The notes under the pieces are model-generated. The model did no database searches, had not been told where the DNA came from, and saw nothing but the letters and a program-made list of their open reading frames with translations. Below are positions 11,901-23,118 of a stretch of 64,000 bases of DNA, one piece after another. Source of the DNA: Luscinia megarhynchos (lineage: Eukaryota > Chordata > Aves > Passeriformes > Turdidae); assembly GCA_034336665.1 (NCBI GenBank), contig JAPFBE010000003.1, positions 58,323,352 to 58,387,351 of the forward strand, in the 5' to 3' direction. Made by a program: the position numbers and the translations under genes. How positions within the stretch are numbered: the stretch's first letter is position 1; each line of letters starts with the position of its first letter.

Positions 11901-14900
11901 TTGCAAAGTTTGGAAGCAAAGCCAATATGACTGCAGCAGCTCTTGAACTAAATCCAGTTCTGCATACTGACAGCATGAAATCCATATTCTCAATGGGGAA
12001 ATCTCCTGTTTTCCATGTTACTTGCTATATTACTGATTTTTTTTGCAGCCTGGCCAACAGCTTTAGCTCTCCAGATAACTTTACAATAATGTAAGATGAT
12101 CCTGGCTGCTACATCTCATCAGTTTAGATTCTAAACTGTAGATCAAATTTGTAAACCAGACCTTCTCAAGGTTCTTTACTTTCTTAGAGGTTAAGAGACC
12201 TCTCAGTCAAATGCTGTAGATTGACCTGTGGGATTTAAAATAGACCAGTCTTTACAAAGGCACCCCAATGCTTTGGTTGCTTTTGTTCTTTCACACCTAT
12301 GTTTGGAAAGTTAAAATATCTATTAGTTTAGCTTTTAAAAGCTACAGACTAGAGGCCTGTGGCTCCATTCTCCCAATGTATCAGAGCCCACTGTCTCCTC
12401 TGGGAGGCCTGAGGATGCTTAAATAGGCTTCAGAGTGGAGGTGCACATTTCCTTCTCCATAGCTGATGGCTGTAACACTGATTGCCACCCTTTGGTTCTG
12501 TTGATAATGTGTTTCAGATCATTAGTTTTAACTAAAACTGTTGCCCTTGTCTTAAAAAAAAGAAAAAAACAACCCAAAACAAAGTATTGTGGTACATATA
12601 TAATCTTCACATTAAAAAGAAAATCTTGCTACTCTATCAAATGAGGTCAGGACCAATTTAGCCTGAATTAAGCACTTACATAGACCACTGAGACTAGGAT
12701 GTTGCCCTGGGCTCCTTCAATAGCCATTACAGCAAGGAGAGGGAGGCTGAATTATCCCCTAATGATGGTCCTTTGCTACAGCAAATATTGTAAAACACTA
12801 TAGTTAAGCAGGTTTTTCACTTGGGCTTCTTAATCACTGACTAAAGAAAAGTGTAGGTGTCAAAGTAAACCTGCCTATGAGTAGCCTTGAAGTGTAACAG
12901 CTGGTGGGGCTGGAAGAGCAGAGGCAAACACCCAGCTTATGGGAGGTGACAGGATGAGCCCACAGGAACCCTGTGCTCTGAAACAGAGCAAGCTGCAGGA
13001 GAAGGACCCTCCTCATCCTCACCAGTGCCTGCTGATTCCCACTCTGTTAGGCAGGGTGGGAAACTCCAGTGGCCTCCTTGGGCAGGAGCAAGGAAACCAT
13101 GGGGAGTCTCAGGATGGTGCTTGGGTGTCATGGTGCTGGCCCCAGGCCTGTGGTGCCTTTTGGCTTTCTGCACCCTCAGAGCACTTGTCACTGTCTTGTC
13201 TTTGCTGCTCCCCACCAGTGCTCCCTGTCTGCAGCCCAGCTCCAGTCCCTTTCCTGCCCACCCCTAAAAACCATTCTAGGACTATGCCAGTGGTTATCTC
13301 AGCTGCAGACAATTTCTAGGTTAATCATCCATAATGTGTGGCTCAGTGGCTGAGGACTGAATGGATGCCACTGAAGTCCATGGTGAAATTTGCAGGTGGG
13401 CTGGGATTCAGCTCTGTGTCAGTGTGTAGCTGGGCTGATGGCTCACTCAGAGCTCCAGAAAGTCTGTAAATTTGGGGTGTGTCAGCTTTCTTGTGCAACC
13501 CAAGTAGGAGTTTCTGAGCACTGTTTACAACACCCCAGGAGACATTTAGCCTAGTGTCTCAGTTAAAATTGAGTGAATGGCTGTGCTGTCCCCTGGTTTT
13601 ATTCCATCTCTCTGGGAAGCAGAGTGATTCATGAGGGTGGATGGAGTTGATGCTCTTTCCCCAAGAGATTTGGCAACAGAGTGGTGCTAAGAGCTTATAC
13701 CCACAAATATTTTGTGCTTTCAAGCTGTGACTTCAGTGGACTATGATGCTGGCAATCTGTCTCCATAGATGGTTCTCAAGGCTGCGTGTATAGTTTAGTA
13801 GTTTTAGGCTCTTGGAAAACTGATTTATGTACAGTAGCTTTATGTTTGTTTACGTGTAGAGTTTATGATGTGAAACAAAATACATGTTTTTTCTTAGAGG
13901 CAAACAGAACAGCTCAGCTCTCACTCTCCAAATAGCATCCCAGATTATTTATTTTGTTGACAGCTGGTACAATGTGCTGCTAATACAACAGTAGTTACTA
14001 CACATTAGCAGCCATATATCAGCTGCCTCAAACTACTTTGGCAAGCTACAATAAATAAATTCCACTATAAAGCTCAGAGCAGATCTTTCCAGCCTGCAGC
14101 AGCCCCAGTTTGGAGGGAAAGGTGAAAGTTTGGTGCTTGGCCAGAGGAGGCTGGCTGTGTCCATGGGGGATCCAAAGGCTGCATTAATGCTGAGTTTAAG
14201 ATTAGAGCTTCCTGCTCACAGCATTTAATCTTTAAATAATCTTGTAGGAAATGTCTTGCCATAGCAAGTGTATCTGACACTCCTGAGCCCTTGTTGAATG
14301 AAATTAGGAGATCCAACTTGTGGGTTTTTACTGAGCTTGCTACCAGGTAAGTCCAGCCCAGATGATTGCAGAGGAAACTTGAGTTTTGAGAAACTTGTCA
14401 GAAATCCATCAGTATCCTTGCTTAGTGTGTTCAGTAATGCTTTAATCAGGAACCATGTGTTTATTTCCAATTCCACTGACCATGAAGGTATAAAGAAACA
14501 CATGATCCCTGGTGAAATGCATTGCTGAAATGCACCTCCACCAGTTGTGAAGATACCTCTTAACAAAAATGCTTCCCATGAACAGTTCTCTTCCCTGTAC
14601 ATCTCTTTGTATCCAACAGAACTCCTTCTTACAGAGCTGTCTTCCCAAATGGGACCAAAAGATGGGCACTACAGGCTGTCTGCCAGCTCGTCCACCCACA
14701 GAAGGCAAAAGGAAAGGAGACAGTTGGAGGTTGCAGATTTATTTTCCTCCTTGATCTTCTTTTGTGGTTCAAAATTCACATTGCCTCCTCTGGGAAAGAA
14801 CTGTGAGAGATGTGAGCCCCATGCCTGTACCCTCAGAGGCAGAAAGCAGCCAGAGCCAGAGCTGAGCTAAATGAGACCCTGCTCATCTCCCCAGATTTTT

Positions 14901-17465
14901 AAACCTTCTGCATCCCAGCTGGCCCCATCCCCTGATTTGTGGGGCCACAGGAAAAGTGTATAAGCATTTAGACTATTTCATGGACTCTAGCTTTCCCCAG
15001 CATCATCAGTGCCTTGTTGTGCATCGAGGGGCAGCAGCTCCCTCATCACATCCCTTTTCCAAGGGACAGCCAAGTGTGGCTGTGGTGTGACTCTGCTCCT
15101 GTCTCCCCTGCCCTGCCTGGCACACCTGCAGCCTTGCACATGCCTTGACTGTGCTAGAGCAGCAGCAAGCACCAAAACACAGTTTATTGGAATCTGATAT
15201 CTGTTGTTGTTTGAGCTTTTTTTTGTTTGTGGGGTTTTTTAAAAATATATTATTATTTTTATTTTTCTTTGTGATTAAATGGTTCAAATTCAGAGGATGT
15301 GCTGTGGTGTTTGTGCTACTTTATTTATCCCTATCAAGAGGAATGGAGGGGAAGGGAACAAGCACCCAGACAATGGGCAATCTGGATTGAAAAACATTGA
15401 AATATTTGAAATGTCAGATTTGTTTTAGTGTTTCTTTAATAGGACACATCCACAACTACTCACATGAGTCTATGGACTCATGTTTAAGACTAAAACAAGC
15501 ATTTCTCACAGTGATGGCTGGACCATCTGCCACTCTTCCCTAGTCCTCATGACTGAGTGGTTAAATAAGAAGCCATTCCACCTCTGCCAATTGTGCTTTT
15601 CCAGTCACCTTTCAAAAAACTGGCTTCTTTCTGACTAAAAATAAATTTTACATTACCAAGCCAATGAGGCAGACTTCCCTATGTATTTTGAATAACATAG
15701 CTGTTTTGATATGTCTCTTGGCTCCCATGTAACAAAAGCCTGGTGTAAAAAAAAAGGTGGCTTAAATTGGTTCTGATTATTGGCTGATATTCAAAATAGA
15801 GTGAGACAGTCGAGCTTCTGTGCTCTCCTGTGACATGCCATCGTTAGCACCTCATGAAATGAGGGGAAGGGAGAATAAAATCACCCAAACATTTCTGGAA
15901 ACCTTCTCTGAGATACGTTTTTTTTATTCAGGAATTTTTACTTGCAGAGCACCTCTGCTGCAGACTTTTTCCCCATAATGACGTGTCTAGACTTTGATGG
16001 AAAAATTTCCAGGCAGCTCTTATTTCTCAGTCTTCTTTTCTCTTTCCATCCAGGGGTGAGCAGTTGGTGTGGTGATGATGATGTCCAAAATGGGAAACAG
16101 ACTCTGAACTGAGCCAGTTCCTTGAGGAAAGCCCTTCCTTTGGGGGCTTGATGTGTGCACAGATATGCAATATACATAAAAGCCTGGCCTGAGGTAGGAT
16201 GGTATTGGTCCTTAAAAGAAGAGCTCAGTAGCAGAGGTGAAGTTGCAGAAGCAGGAAAAAGGCAGGGTAGAATTTTGAGGGCTGTAATGATTTGCTTTCT
16301 CAGTTTCTGGCACACAACAGTTTTCTCTGAAGAGTTTTCAGAGGCAGAATTACACAAGCTGGTGTCTGTGCATGCAGTACCATGCTAACAGACTGGAAAC
16401 TGGGATCCCAAAAGACCAATTTCTGCTTTATATCTGTACATAAAAGTGCATTTGCAGTATATGTCTGTTAAATCACTGATATAATGTCAGATGTTTCCTC
16501 TTCAATTTACAGACCATTTTTTAAAGCCAGGCCAGTTCTGTTGTATCTTTTCAAAGTTGTAAATGCTTTCAACATAAATAAATTTTCCTGGCTTTTGTGA
16601 GAACCAAATGGCAGGGTGACAGACCTGCCAGCCTTGCAAATGTAGATTTTTTATCAAGAAGGAGCACTACTACATGGTGGCAATGTGTGGTTGGAAACTG
16701 ACCACGCAAAAGGGAGAAGGCAGGAAAAGTGACTTCTCTCAGCTTTGCTCAGTTAAGGGCTCAGCCTCCCATTTTCCTATTCTTTGGCTTTTCTCCAGTT
16801 CCTGTGTTTTCGAACTTTTATTTCCCCCATAATCAGACTGATATCATAGGGATTTGCATGGAAACTAATGCCCTCAGCTCATCTCAGTTGCCAGAATTAC
16901 AACAGTCTCTTGTTCTTAATGGAAAAAACGATGTAAGATTTCCAGACAACCCCAGTCTATGTGGTGAGTGATCTGCTAGCCTATATACAGAGCCTAGTGT
17001 GATGCCCCCGTTGAATTTCATGAAACCAGACTAGAAATAGAAAAAAGTATATGTTAATGTGGTATGTGCATGTGTAAGTGTTAACCAGGTCAGTGTTTCT
17101 CTGCTGCCCCATGAGGCCTTGCCGCTGTCACCTTGGCTGTGTGAAGAAAAGACCCCGAAATGCTGGGTTTTCCCCAAAGGGAGCAAAACCCTGCAGTGAC
17201 CCTTTGCTGTGTCAAGCTCCCTGCAGACAAAAGCAAGTATCAGCAATGGTTTCTGAGTTTTGCTGAGTTGTTTGGTACAGAATACAGTTGTTTTGGGGGT
17301 TAGCTTGATGGTTTAAAGGAAGGTCGACCCCAAATTCAACTGTCTGAAGGGAACTAGAACATATTAATATATATATAGTAAATTCACTAACTAGAAGGTA
17401 TTAATATACATGGTAAATGAGGCCCCACAAGCACAGCTCTGTGCACGAGGGTCTCTTTCATGGGC
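8993..17465. other. Intergenic region between RGCC and the ITPRIPL1-like ORF
   Basis: I recognise no gene here. Open frames of 60-140 codons occur on both strands (for example 12939-13319 + and 15938-16357 -). They overlap each other, have no matching splice sites and show no domain I know. The sequence is mixed in composition, with GC-richer patches near 12950-13270 and 14900-15130. A short TG run lies at 9541-9551. No LTRs or clear CR1 ends were seen. Confidence 0.6.
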
Positions 17466-19163
17466 TTAGACCAGCATTTGTTTGAGCTGATGCACCAGAT
17501 GAAGGTACTCCTGCATGGCCTTCATGTGGGCATCTGGATTGCTGGCTAGGTGCTGGAAGAGGTTGGGTGCTTCAGCCACACGGAAGTCGGAGGGCAAACT
17601 GATCTCCATAGGAAACCTCTCGTTGCCTATGACAAAGTGGTTGAGCTGTTTTGTGTCCAGGGAGCAGTGGAGGAACTTCAGGGTGTCCTTCATTCGCCGC
17701 CAGAAATCCTTCCTGCACCACTGTGTCAGGGGCACGGTGCTCAGGAGGTGCATCACCACCGTCTTCAGGGCATAGCTGGAGAAACCTACACCCACCAGGA
17801 TGTGGCTGAGGAGCTGCAGGCACTTGCAGTGCCAGCTGTCACGAGGGGCCTGCCTGGAAATGTGCATGAAGAATTTTGCCTCTGCCACGGCGTAAGTCTC
17901 CAGCCATGTTGTGCTTGGGATGCCTGCTTCTGTAGCCTGGCTGCCCACAAAGATATCCGAGTCTCCTTGCTGCACTCCAAAGATGACCTCAGCCACGAAG
18001 CTTTCCTGGTCTCTGCTTAGCTGAAATCTACAGGAGCGGCTGCAGCGCTGCAACATTAAACGCCAATGGCGTGACTGAGGCAAAAACAGCCAGGCTACTC
18101 TCATGGATTGATAGAACCAGCAGACAGTTTTCTCCACATCCAGATAGGTGCCAGTGCAGAGGGTGTGCAGGAGGCTGGGGTCCTGTTTTCTTCTCAGCTC
18201 CTCCTCAGAGTGGTGGAGGAAACACAGCATGTCCTCCCCCAGCTGCTCCCTTGTGCAGGTGCACAGCAGCTCCACACGGACACAGCAGTTCCTCTGGATC
18301 ACCCCTGCAGCATCCAGCTCCAGGTGGAAGGCATGTCCTGGAGGGGGACTCAGTGGTACAAGCACGTGGTACACAAGGTCCTGTGCATGGGGACTCCAGC
18401 CTTCAAAGGCGCTGCCCACTCCGATGGCTCGTTGTAGCACCGGGTAGAAGCTGTTGGACAAGACTTGTCCAAAGGTGTGTAGGAGTTTGTCCATCATGTC
18501 CATTATGACTGAGCAACCTTTGTCCAGGTCCAGAACAGGCAACTGTATGCGCTTCTCTAAAAGGCTTCCATGGTTGCTTTGGGCATTGTGGCCATCGTCT
18601 TCTTGGTTTGCGTGGTGTTTGTCTTCTTCATTTCCAGCAGCATTGACTTCCTCCCCCCTCTCGTCGTTGTTTCCTTCTTCCTTTGGATCATCAGAGCTTT
18701 CTTTTGTTTCGTTGCCAGCATTGCTTTCTGCCTCTGCATCCACATAGCTGCCTTCTTCATCTCCATCCTTATTGTCCTCTTCCACATTTGCATCTTCGCT
18801 TTCTAGCTCTTTCTTTGCAACCACCTTGTGCCCTTCTCCTTCCACCTTGTGTCCTTCCCCTTCCTCCTCCGCCAAGCTGCTGCTGGACCTCTCCTTGTGG
18901 CCACTGTTGCCTGGATCACATCTGATTTTGTGGAGTCCCAAACCACAGCGCCAAGAGAAGGCCGAGAATTCCAGCCACAGCCCAGAGCTGCCACACGAGC
19001 AGGGCTCCCCAGGCCATCTTCCATCAAGCAGAAGGTGAAGGGAGGTTTGGGAGATGGTAGGACTGGGAGAATGAAGTGCTTCTAAAAGCCTCATGCCCTC
19101 TGGCTTGCGTAGCCTCATCTGCAACCATCCATGGAGGGCTGACAGAAATGGATCCTGAACCAT
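17466..19163 (-). CDS. ITPRIPL1-like (Mab-21-type) intronless ORF, N-terminus frame-shifted
   Basis: This is a single 565-codon open frame without introns. Residues from about 200 to the end match inositol 1,4,5-trisphosphate receptor-interacting protein-like 1 (ITPRIPL1) proteins of birds. Landmarks are EKRIQLPVLDLDKGCSV, GVGSAFEGWSPHAQDLVYHV, LSPPPGHAFHLELD, LHTLCTGTYLDVEKT, EVIFGVQQGDSDIFV, YAVAEAKFFMHI and LNHFVIGNERFPMEISLP. The family is a Mab-21-like nucleotidyltransferase fold, usually membrane-anchored. Residues about 93-200 form a highly acidic low-complexity linker containing a GEGHKVE repeat, also usual for the family. The length fits (about 555 residues in human ITPRIPL1). However, the expected transmembrane helix is read in a different frame (see 18919-19026), so the first 80 or so residues of this ORF are not the ancestral ones. 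The first ATG at 19163 has a good initiation context (A at -3, G at +4). It may be a lineage-specific copy that is decaying or has become soluble. The paralogue identity (ITPRIPL1 versus a songbird-specific copy) is uncertain. Confidence 0.8.
   Translation of the reverse strand: MVQDPFLSALHGWLQMRLRKPEGMRLLEALHSPSPTISQTSLHLLLDGRWPGEPCSCGSSGLWLEFSAFSWRCGLGLHKIRCDPGNSGHKERSSSSLAEEEGEGHKVEGEGHKVVAKKELESEDANVEEDNKDGDEEGSYVDAEAESNAGNETKESSDDPKEEGNNDERGEEVNAAGNEEDKHHANQEDDGHNAQSNHGSLLEKRIQLPVLDLDKGCSVIMDMMDKLLHTFGQVLSNSFYPVLQRAIGVGSAFEGWSPHAQDLVYHVLVPLSPPPGHAFHLELDAAGVIQRNCCVRVELLCTCTREQLGEDMLCFLHHSEEELRRKQDPSLLHTLCTGTYLDVEKTVCWFYQSMRVAWLFLPQSRHWRLMLQRCSRSCRFQLSRDQESFVAEVIFGVQQGDSDIFVGSQATEAGIPSTTWLETYAVAEAKFFMHISRQAPRDSWHCKCLQLLSHILVGVGFSSYALKTVVMHLLSTVPLTQWCRKDFWRRMKDTLKFLHCSLDTKQLNHFVIGNERFPMEISLPSDFRVAEAPNLFQHLASNPDAHMKAMQEYLHLVHQLKQMLV
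18556..18890 (-). repeat. Acidic low-complexity coding tract
   Basis: This part of the ITPRIPL1-like ORF (about residues 92-203) is dominated by Glu, Asp, Asn, Gly and Lys codons, with GAG/GAA-rich DNA on the minus strand. It includes two adjacent copies of a GEGHKVE unit. Tracts of this type expand and contract easily, which is a plausible source of frame changes in this gene family. Confidence 0.7.
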
Positions 19164-19239
19164 TTTCAGGTATGCCAGATGGATGGATTATAGTGTTAGT
19201 GTCATTCATCCAGAGGGAAGAATCTGATGGATAGACCAT
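18919..19239 (-). pseudogene. Displaced N-terminal part of the ITPRIPL1-like gene (other reading frame)
   Basis: In the frame ending with a stop at 18916-18918, positions 19020-18919 read KMAWGALLVWQL, then WAVAGILGLLLALWFG. That is a tryptophan-flanked hydrophobic segment of the kind found at this place in avian ITPRIPL1-like proteins. The same frame further upstream reads PWMVADEATQARGHEAF, resembling the MVGDELDEATRERM-type start of those proteins. It is interrupted by a stop at 19024-19026. The long ORF covering the Mab-21 domain is in a different frame, so at least one frameshift (near 18916-18935) and one nonsense change separate the anchor from the domain. The homology is judged from memory of the family and was not aligned. 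Confidence 0.65.
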
Positions 19240-22200
19240 GTGTGTCTTGGCCCTTTTGGCATACTTACTTCCTTGCTAAAGCTTTGGGCAAAATAAACTG
19301 CTTTTAATGAAAGCTTGCCCAAACAACACCCAAACACTGACACAAGTCTCCACGTGGCAAGTTTGAATCCACCTGGCTTGTTGGCTCACTGCTTCAGAAA
19401 ACCAGCTACAGTGCAAGCAGTGAACAAGTGGTAGTGGACACTCCTGCCTGATGCAATGTGAAGCAGCTGATGCAGGAATGTGCACCAGAGAGCTAGCTCA
19501 ATAGAAACCAAGACCTACTTTAGCATCAAATTATGTATTCTCAGCTTTTAGAGGCTTGGCTTCAGGCCGTTTTTTCATATTTAGCTCACTCTGTGCTTTA
19601 ACTGGAGCTGAGAAAGTTGCTGACTCTGTGCTGTGAAACCTCAGCCGCCCGGATGAGGAGCTGACCTGACTCCCTGCCAGCACCATGTTCAGACCTACTG
19701 CCTGTTTTAAAGACACTGGGCTGCTGTGCCTGACCCCGTGTGAGAGCCTCTCCCCATCTGCAAGCCAGATTAACCTAAATCCCTACCAGTTCTAGAAAAA
19801 TTGCATTGGCTAGAAATAATGAGCTTGATGTGGGTCCTTTTCCTGGGTGCCTCAGCTTGAGCTGAGGTTTGTCCTCCTACGTGCTCACAGGTGCTCTCTC
19901 TTTGGAAAACCCTCTGGAACAGTAGATCCCATTTAAGGTTTTTTTTGTTAAGCTTCCAGCCTGGAGGGGTAGAAGCTGCTTCAGTGAAAGGAAATAGAGT
20001 TTTGAGATGTGTGTGGGCAGGACTCCTGCCTTGTTCCTGGGGATGCTGAAGTTGCCCAATATCCAGGGCTTTTGGACTGTTGGGTGTGCAGGAGCTGAGG
20101 GAAGGAGCTGTGGGTGGACGCCTGCAGGTCTCTCCTTGACTCCATCCTGACGTGAAAGGAGTCATGAGGAATGTGTGCTCCTCTTGCAGCTGCTGAGATC
20201 CACCCCCAGATCTACCAGCATGCACAGCAAAAAAGGTCTATTTCCACATGTGTCAAAATTAGGGACAGGAAAGTATTTATTTATATACTATGTGTAGGTG
20301 CCTTCTGGCTTTCTTTAGAGATATCCTTTCTGCCCTCAATCCATTTTCTCCTCTCCTGCCTCCCACGCTCCCCCTTGCTGCCCCAGCACCCCTCATTCCC
20401 CAGGAGTTCCTCCTGCTCCCAGGAATCAGGCTGGCCAGCTCTCCTGTGGCTGGAGGGATTGTCCTTGGCAGCTGCACAAGGGCCAGGGTGGTGCAACTTG
20501 GGTGCCCTCCAGCCCCTGACTCACTGCAGGGGGGCAACCACATCCCTCCTGGGGACCTGAACTGATCCAGTTTGAACCCCAGGCCTCTTTCCACCTCTTT
20601 CCTGTCCACTTTTGGGTTTTAGGATTCAGAGAGGAGGAAGGGCTCTCTGAAAGGGACCAAGGCTGCAGATGGGCACTGTCACTTCCCTGCATGGCATTTG
20701 CCACCTGCTCTGCTTGGGAAAGGCAATGTGGATATTTTTCTCTGCCTGAACATCTGCGTGGTATTGCTTTGGCATGACTCAGTAGTGACTGACTTTGCCC
20801 AAAATAAAGATTCCTTGCAAGCATGTGTCCCTCTTCCAGAAGAATGTGACTCACTGGAGGTTTCCCTCCACCCTCTTTGGTGCAGTCCACATCTGTGATT
20901 CCCTTTGGAGCCTTTTTTAGATTTGTTTCACCCCAAAACATATTAATGACTTTGAGAAGTGGATTTGTGTATCCTGGGCCAAATTCTTCTCCCATGCAGT
21001 GGGTATGGGCCAAGTTGCTCAGATCCCTGCAGGCCACATTCAAGTTCTCCATTTTGTATTGAGTTCATATGTCAGAGAGGCACTAAAAGGCACTGTCATG
21101 GGCATTTATCTGATTTTCTGGGCTTAGCATACACCTAAGGGGTCCCTCCAGTGCTCTGCTCCAAGCCCTTGGTCTCTGGCTGGTTGGGGACACTGGTCTG
21201 TATCCAAGATCTGAGGTGGAGACCTGTCTCTGTGAATGAATATAAATCATAAAATCTTTCCAGTCCATGGAAAGGCTTCCAAGGAGACTCCAGCTGACTC
21301 CACCTGGTCATCTCCAATGCACCACATAGAGAGGGTCTAAAACTGTAGCTTGTTTTGTTACCCTTGTTTCTGCATACTTGTTTGACTTTAAGTAATTGCA
21401 TCTCATTTAATTGTATTTTTCTGGTAAGTTGATCTGATTATTAATTTATGGGATACCTTGCTGCCTTTGCTGAGCTTTTCATGGCTTGTCCCCTCATTTT
21501 TATCTTCTGGTGCTCACTCTCAAGGACCTGTGCTTCTGCCTGAATAACATGTTAACCTTGGATGCCAGATGCTTGCTCTTTTACCCCAAGGTCCCAGATC
21601 AGCTCTGGTGAAAGCTGACATTTTCTTAAAACCTCTGAATCCAATATAATTGATGTTCTGGACTTGGAAACAGGAGGCTGCCAGAGATTTGGGTCAAAGC
21701 TTCTCATCTCCCCCATTTGTGACCAGAAATGCTTGGTACCTTCTCCAGCCCCCTCGCCATTTATCTTGGACTTCAATGCAGCACAAAGGGAGGAAAGCAA
21801 GCTCTTTAGACCACCTCAGCACCCCAGCTGTAAAATGTTCCAGCCAGAACCAGTTTGTACTGATTTAGCAAAGCTTTTGGAAACCTCAGAAACTGCTGCT
21901 CCAAGGTTTGCCCCTCCGTGGTAAGGAGACTCACATAACCAGGAGCCTTTGAGGATGTGCCCAGAGAAGAAGGTGCAAACACTTGATGGTGAATGTTATG
22001 AGATCTGGAGAGCATTTTAAAAGGACATCTAAATATTTAACAATGATGATGACTCAAAGAATTGCCTGGGGAATAGCTCCCAGTCCCACTGCTGAAGTGC
22101 TGTTTGCTAAGAAAGGTGAAATAGCAAACTGCTGAGGACACACACACACCCAGCCAAAAGTTGTGTTCTCTTTCAGGACGGTGTATCTGATCTGCTCAGG

Positions 22201-22904
22201 TCAAACAGTCATCCATGTTTTTGTCTGCCTTGCTGAGACAAGAACATTTTAGGAAGCTAAAGCAAAAGCTATGACAAGTATTCAAAACACATCAAGGAGA
22301 CTCCAAACTGTCTCAAACCTGATTTCAGGGCAGATATCAGAAATTATTACAGCATTTTAATCCTTTGTTTGACTTGTATCATAGTTTTAAAGTTTTTCCT
22401 GAAACCAGAAGGTCTGGAAGCTTTGCTAAAAAGAAGGGGAAAATTTCACCGAATGTTATCTCAAAGCAGACCTCTGAATAAAAGGAGGGCTCCAAAGTCA
22501 GTAAGTTTGAGCTCAGAAGCAGAAAAGGAAAAGTGTTTCTTCAGATACAACCAACTTAAGCTTGGTGGCTCTGACTTTGCCAAGTGTTCTGTCTTTGTTG
22601 GTGTTCACTATCTAGACAAGCTTCTTTCTGAAATGCTGCAGGATCTTCTCAGTTTGCTCTCTTCTAGCGTGACATTTAAGGAACCGGACAGTAAGTCATT
22701 CTGGACTTCAAATAAGCCTTTGATTTCACTTTAGGCATCTCAAGCATGTTGTGACAGGTATGTAGGTCCATGGTAAGCAATGCCAGTCATACAGATACTT
22801 CCAGCTGTTTTTGTAGCCCCTTTGTAGCCATTCCACAGCATTATGACCAAATTCTCACCTTCCTGTCAAATATTCCCCAATCATAAGGCACTAATTTTGG
22901 ATTA
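19240..22904. other. Intergenic, no recognised gene
   Basis: I see no recognisable gene. A 208-codon minus-strand open frame (20426-21052) and a 121-codon plus-strand frame (22369-22734) are the longest here. Neither shows a known domain. GC-rich patches around 20330-20560 favour chance open frames. Confidence 0.5.
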
Positions 22905-23118
22905 ATGATTTAGATCAGATAGCAGAAGAAATTCTTCCCTATGAGGGTGGTGAGGCACAGTTACAGGTTGCCCAGAGAAGCTGTGAACACCCCATTCATG
23001 GCAGTGCTCAAGGCCAGGTTGGACAGAGCTTTGAGCAACTTGGTGTAGTGGCAGGTATCCTTGCCCATGGCACGGGGTTGGTGTCTTCTAAACCAAAATA
23101 TTCTGTGGTTCTATGCTG
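22905..23118 (+). mobile_element. CR1 LINE fragment (3' end)
   Basis: This is a diverged copy of the CR1 3' region. It contains GAAGAAATTCTTCCCT, GAGGGTGGTGAGGCAC and GGTTGCCCAGAGAAGC, then AGGTTGGACAGAGCTTTGAG, and ends near ATTCTGTGGTTCTATG, a variant of the ATTCTATGATTCT tail. It is 5'-truncated as usual and has no coding capacity. Confidence 0.85.

Noticed and set aside
12939..13353. Several overlapping ORFs in all frames
   Set aside because: A GC-rich patch with few stops on either strand. No single frame shows codon bias, domains or splice sites.
17550..18747. Plus-strand ORFs across the ITPRIPL1-like region
   Set aside because: They are shadows of the real minus-strand frame; the valine/leucine/phenylalanine- and serine-rich ones reflect the acidic codons read backwards.
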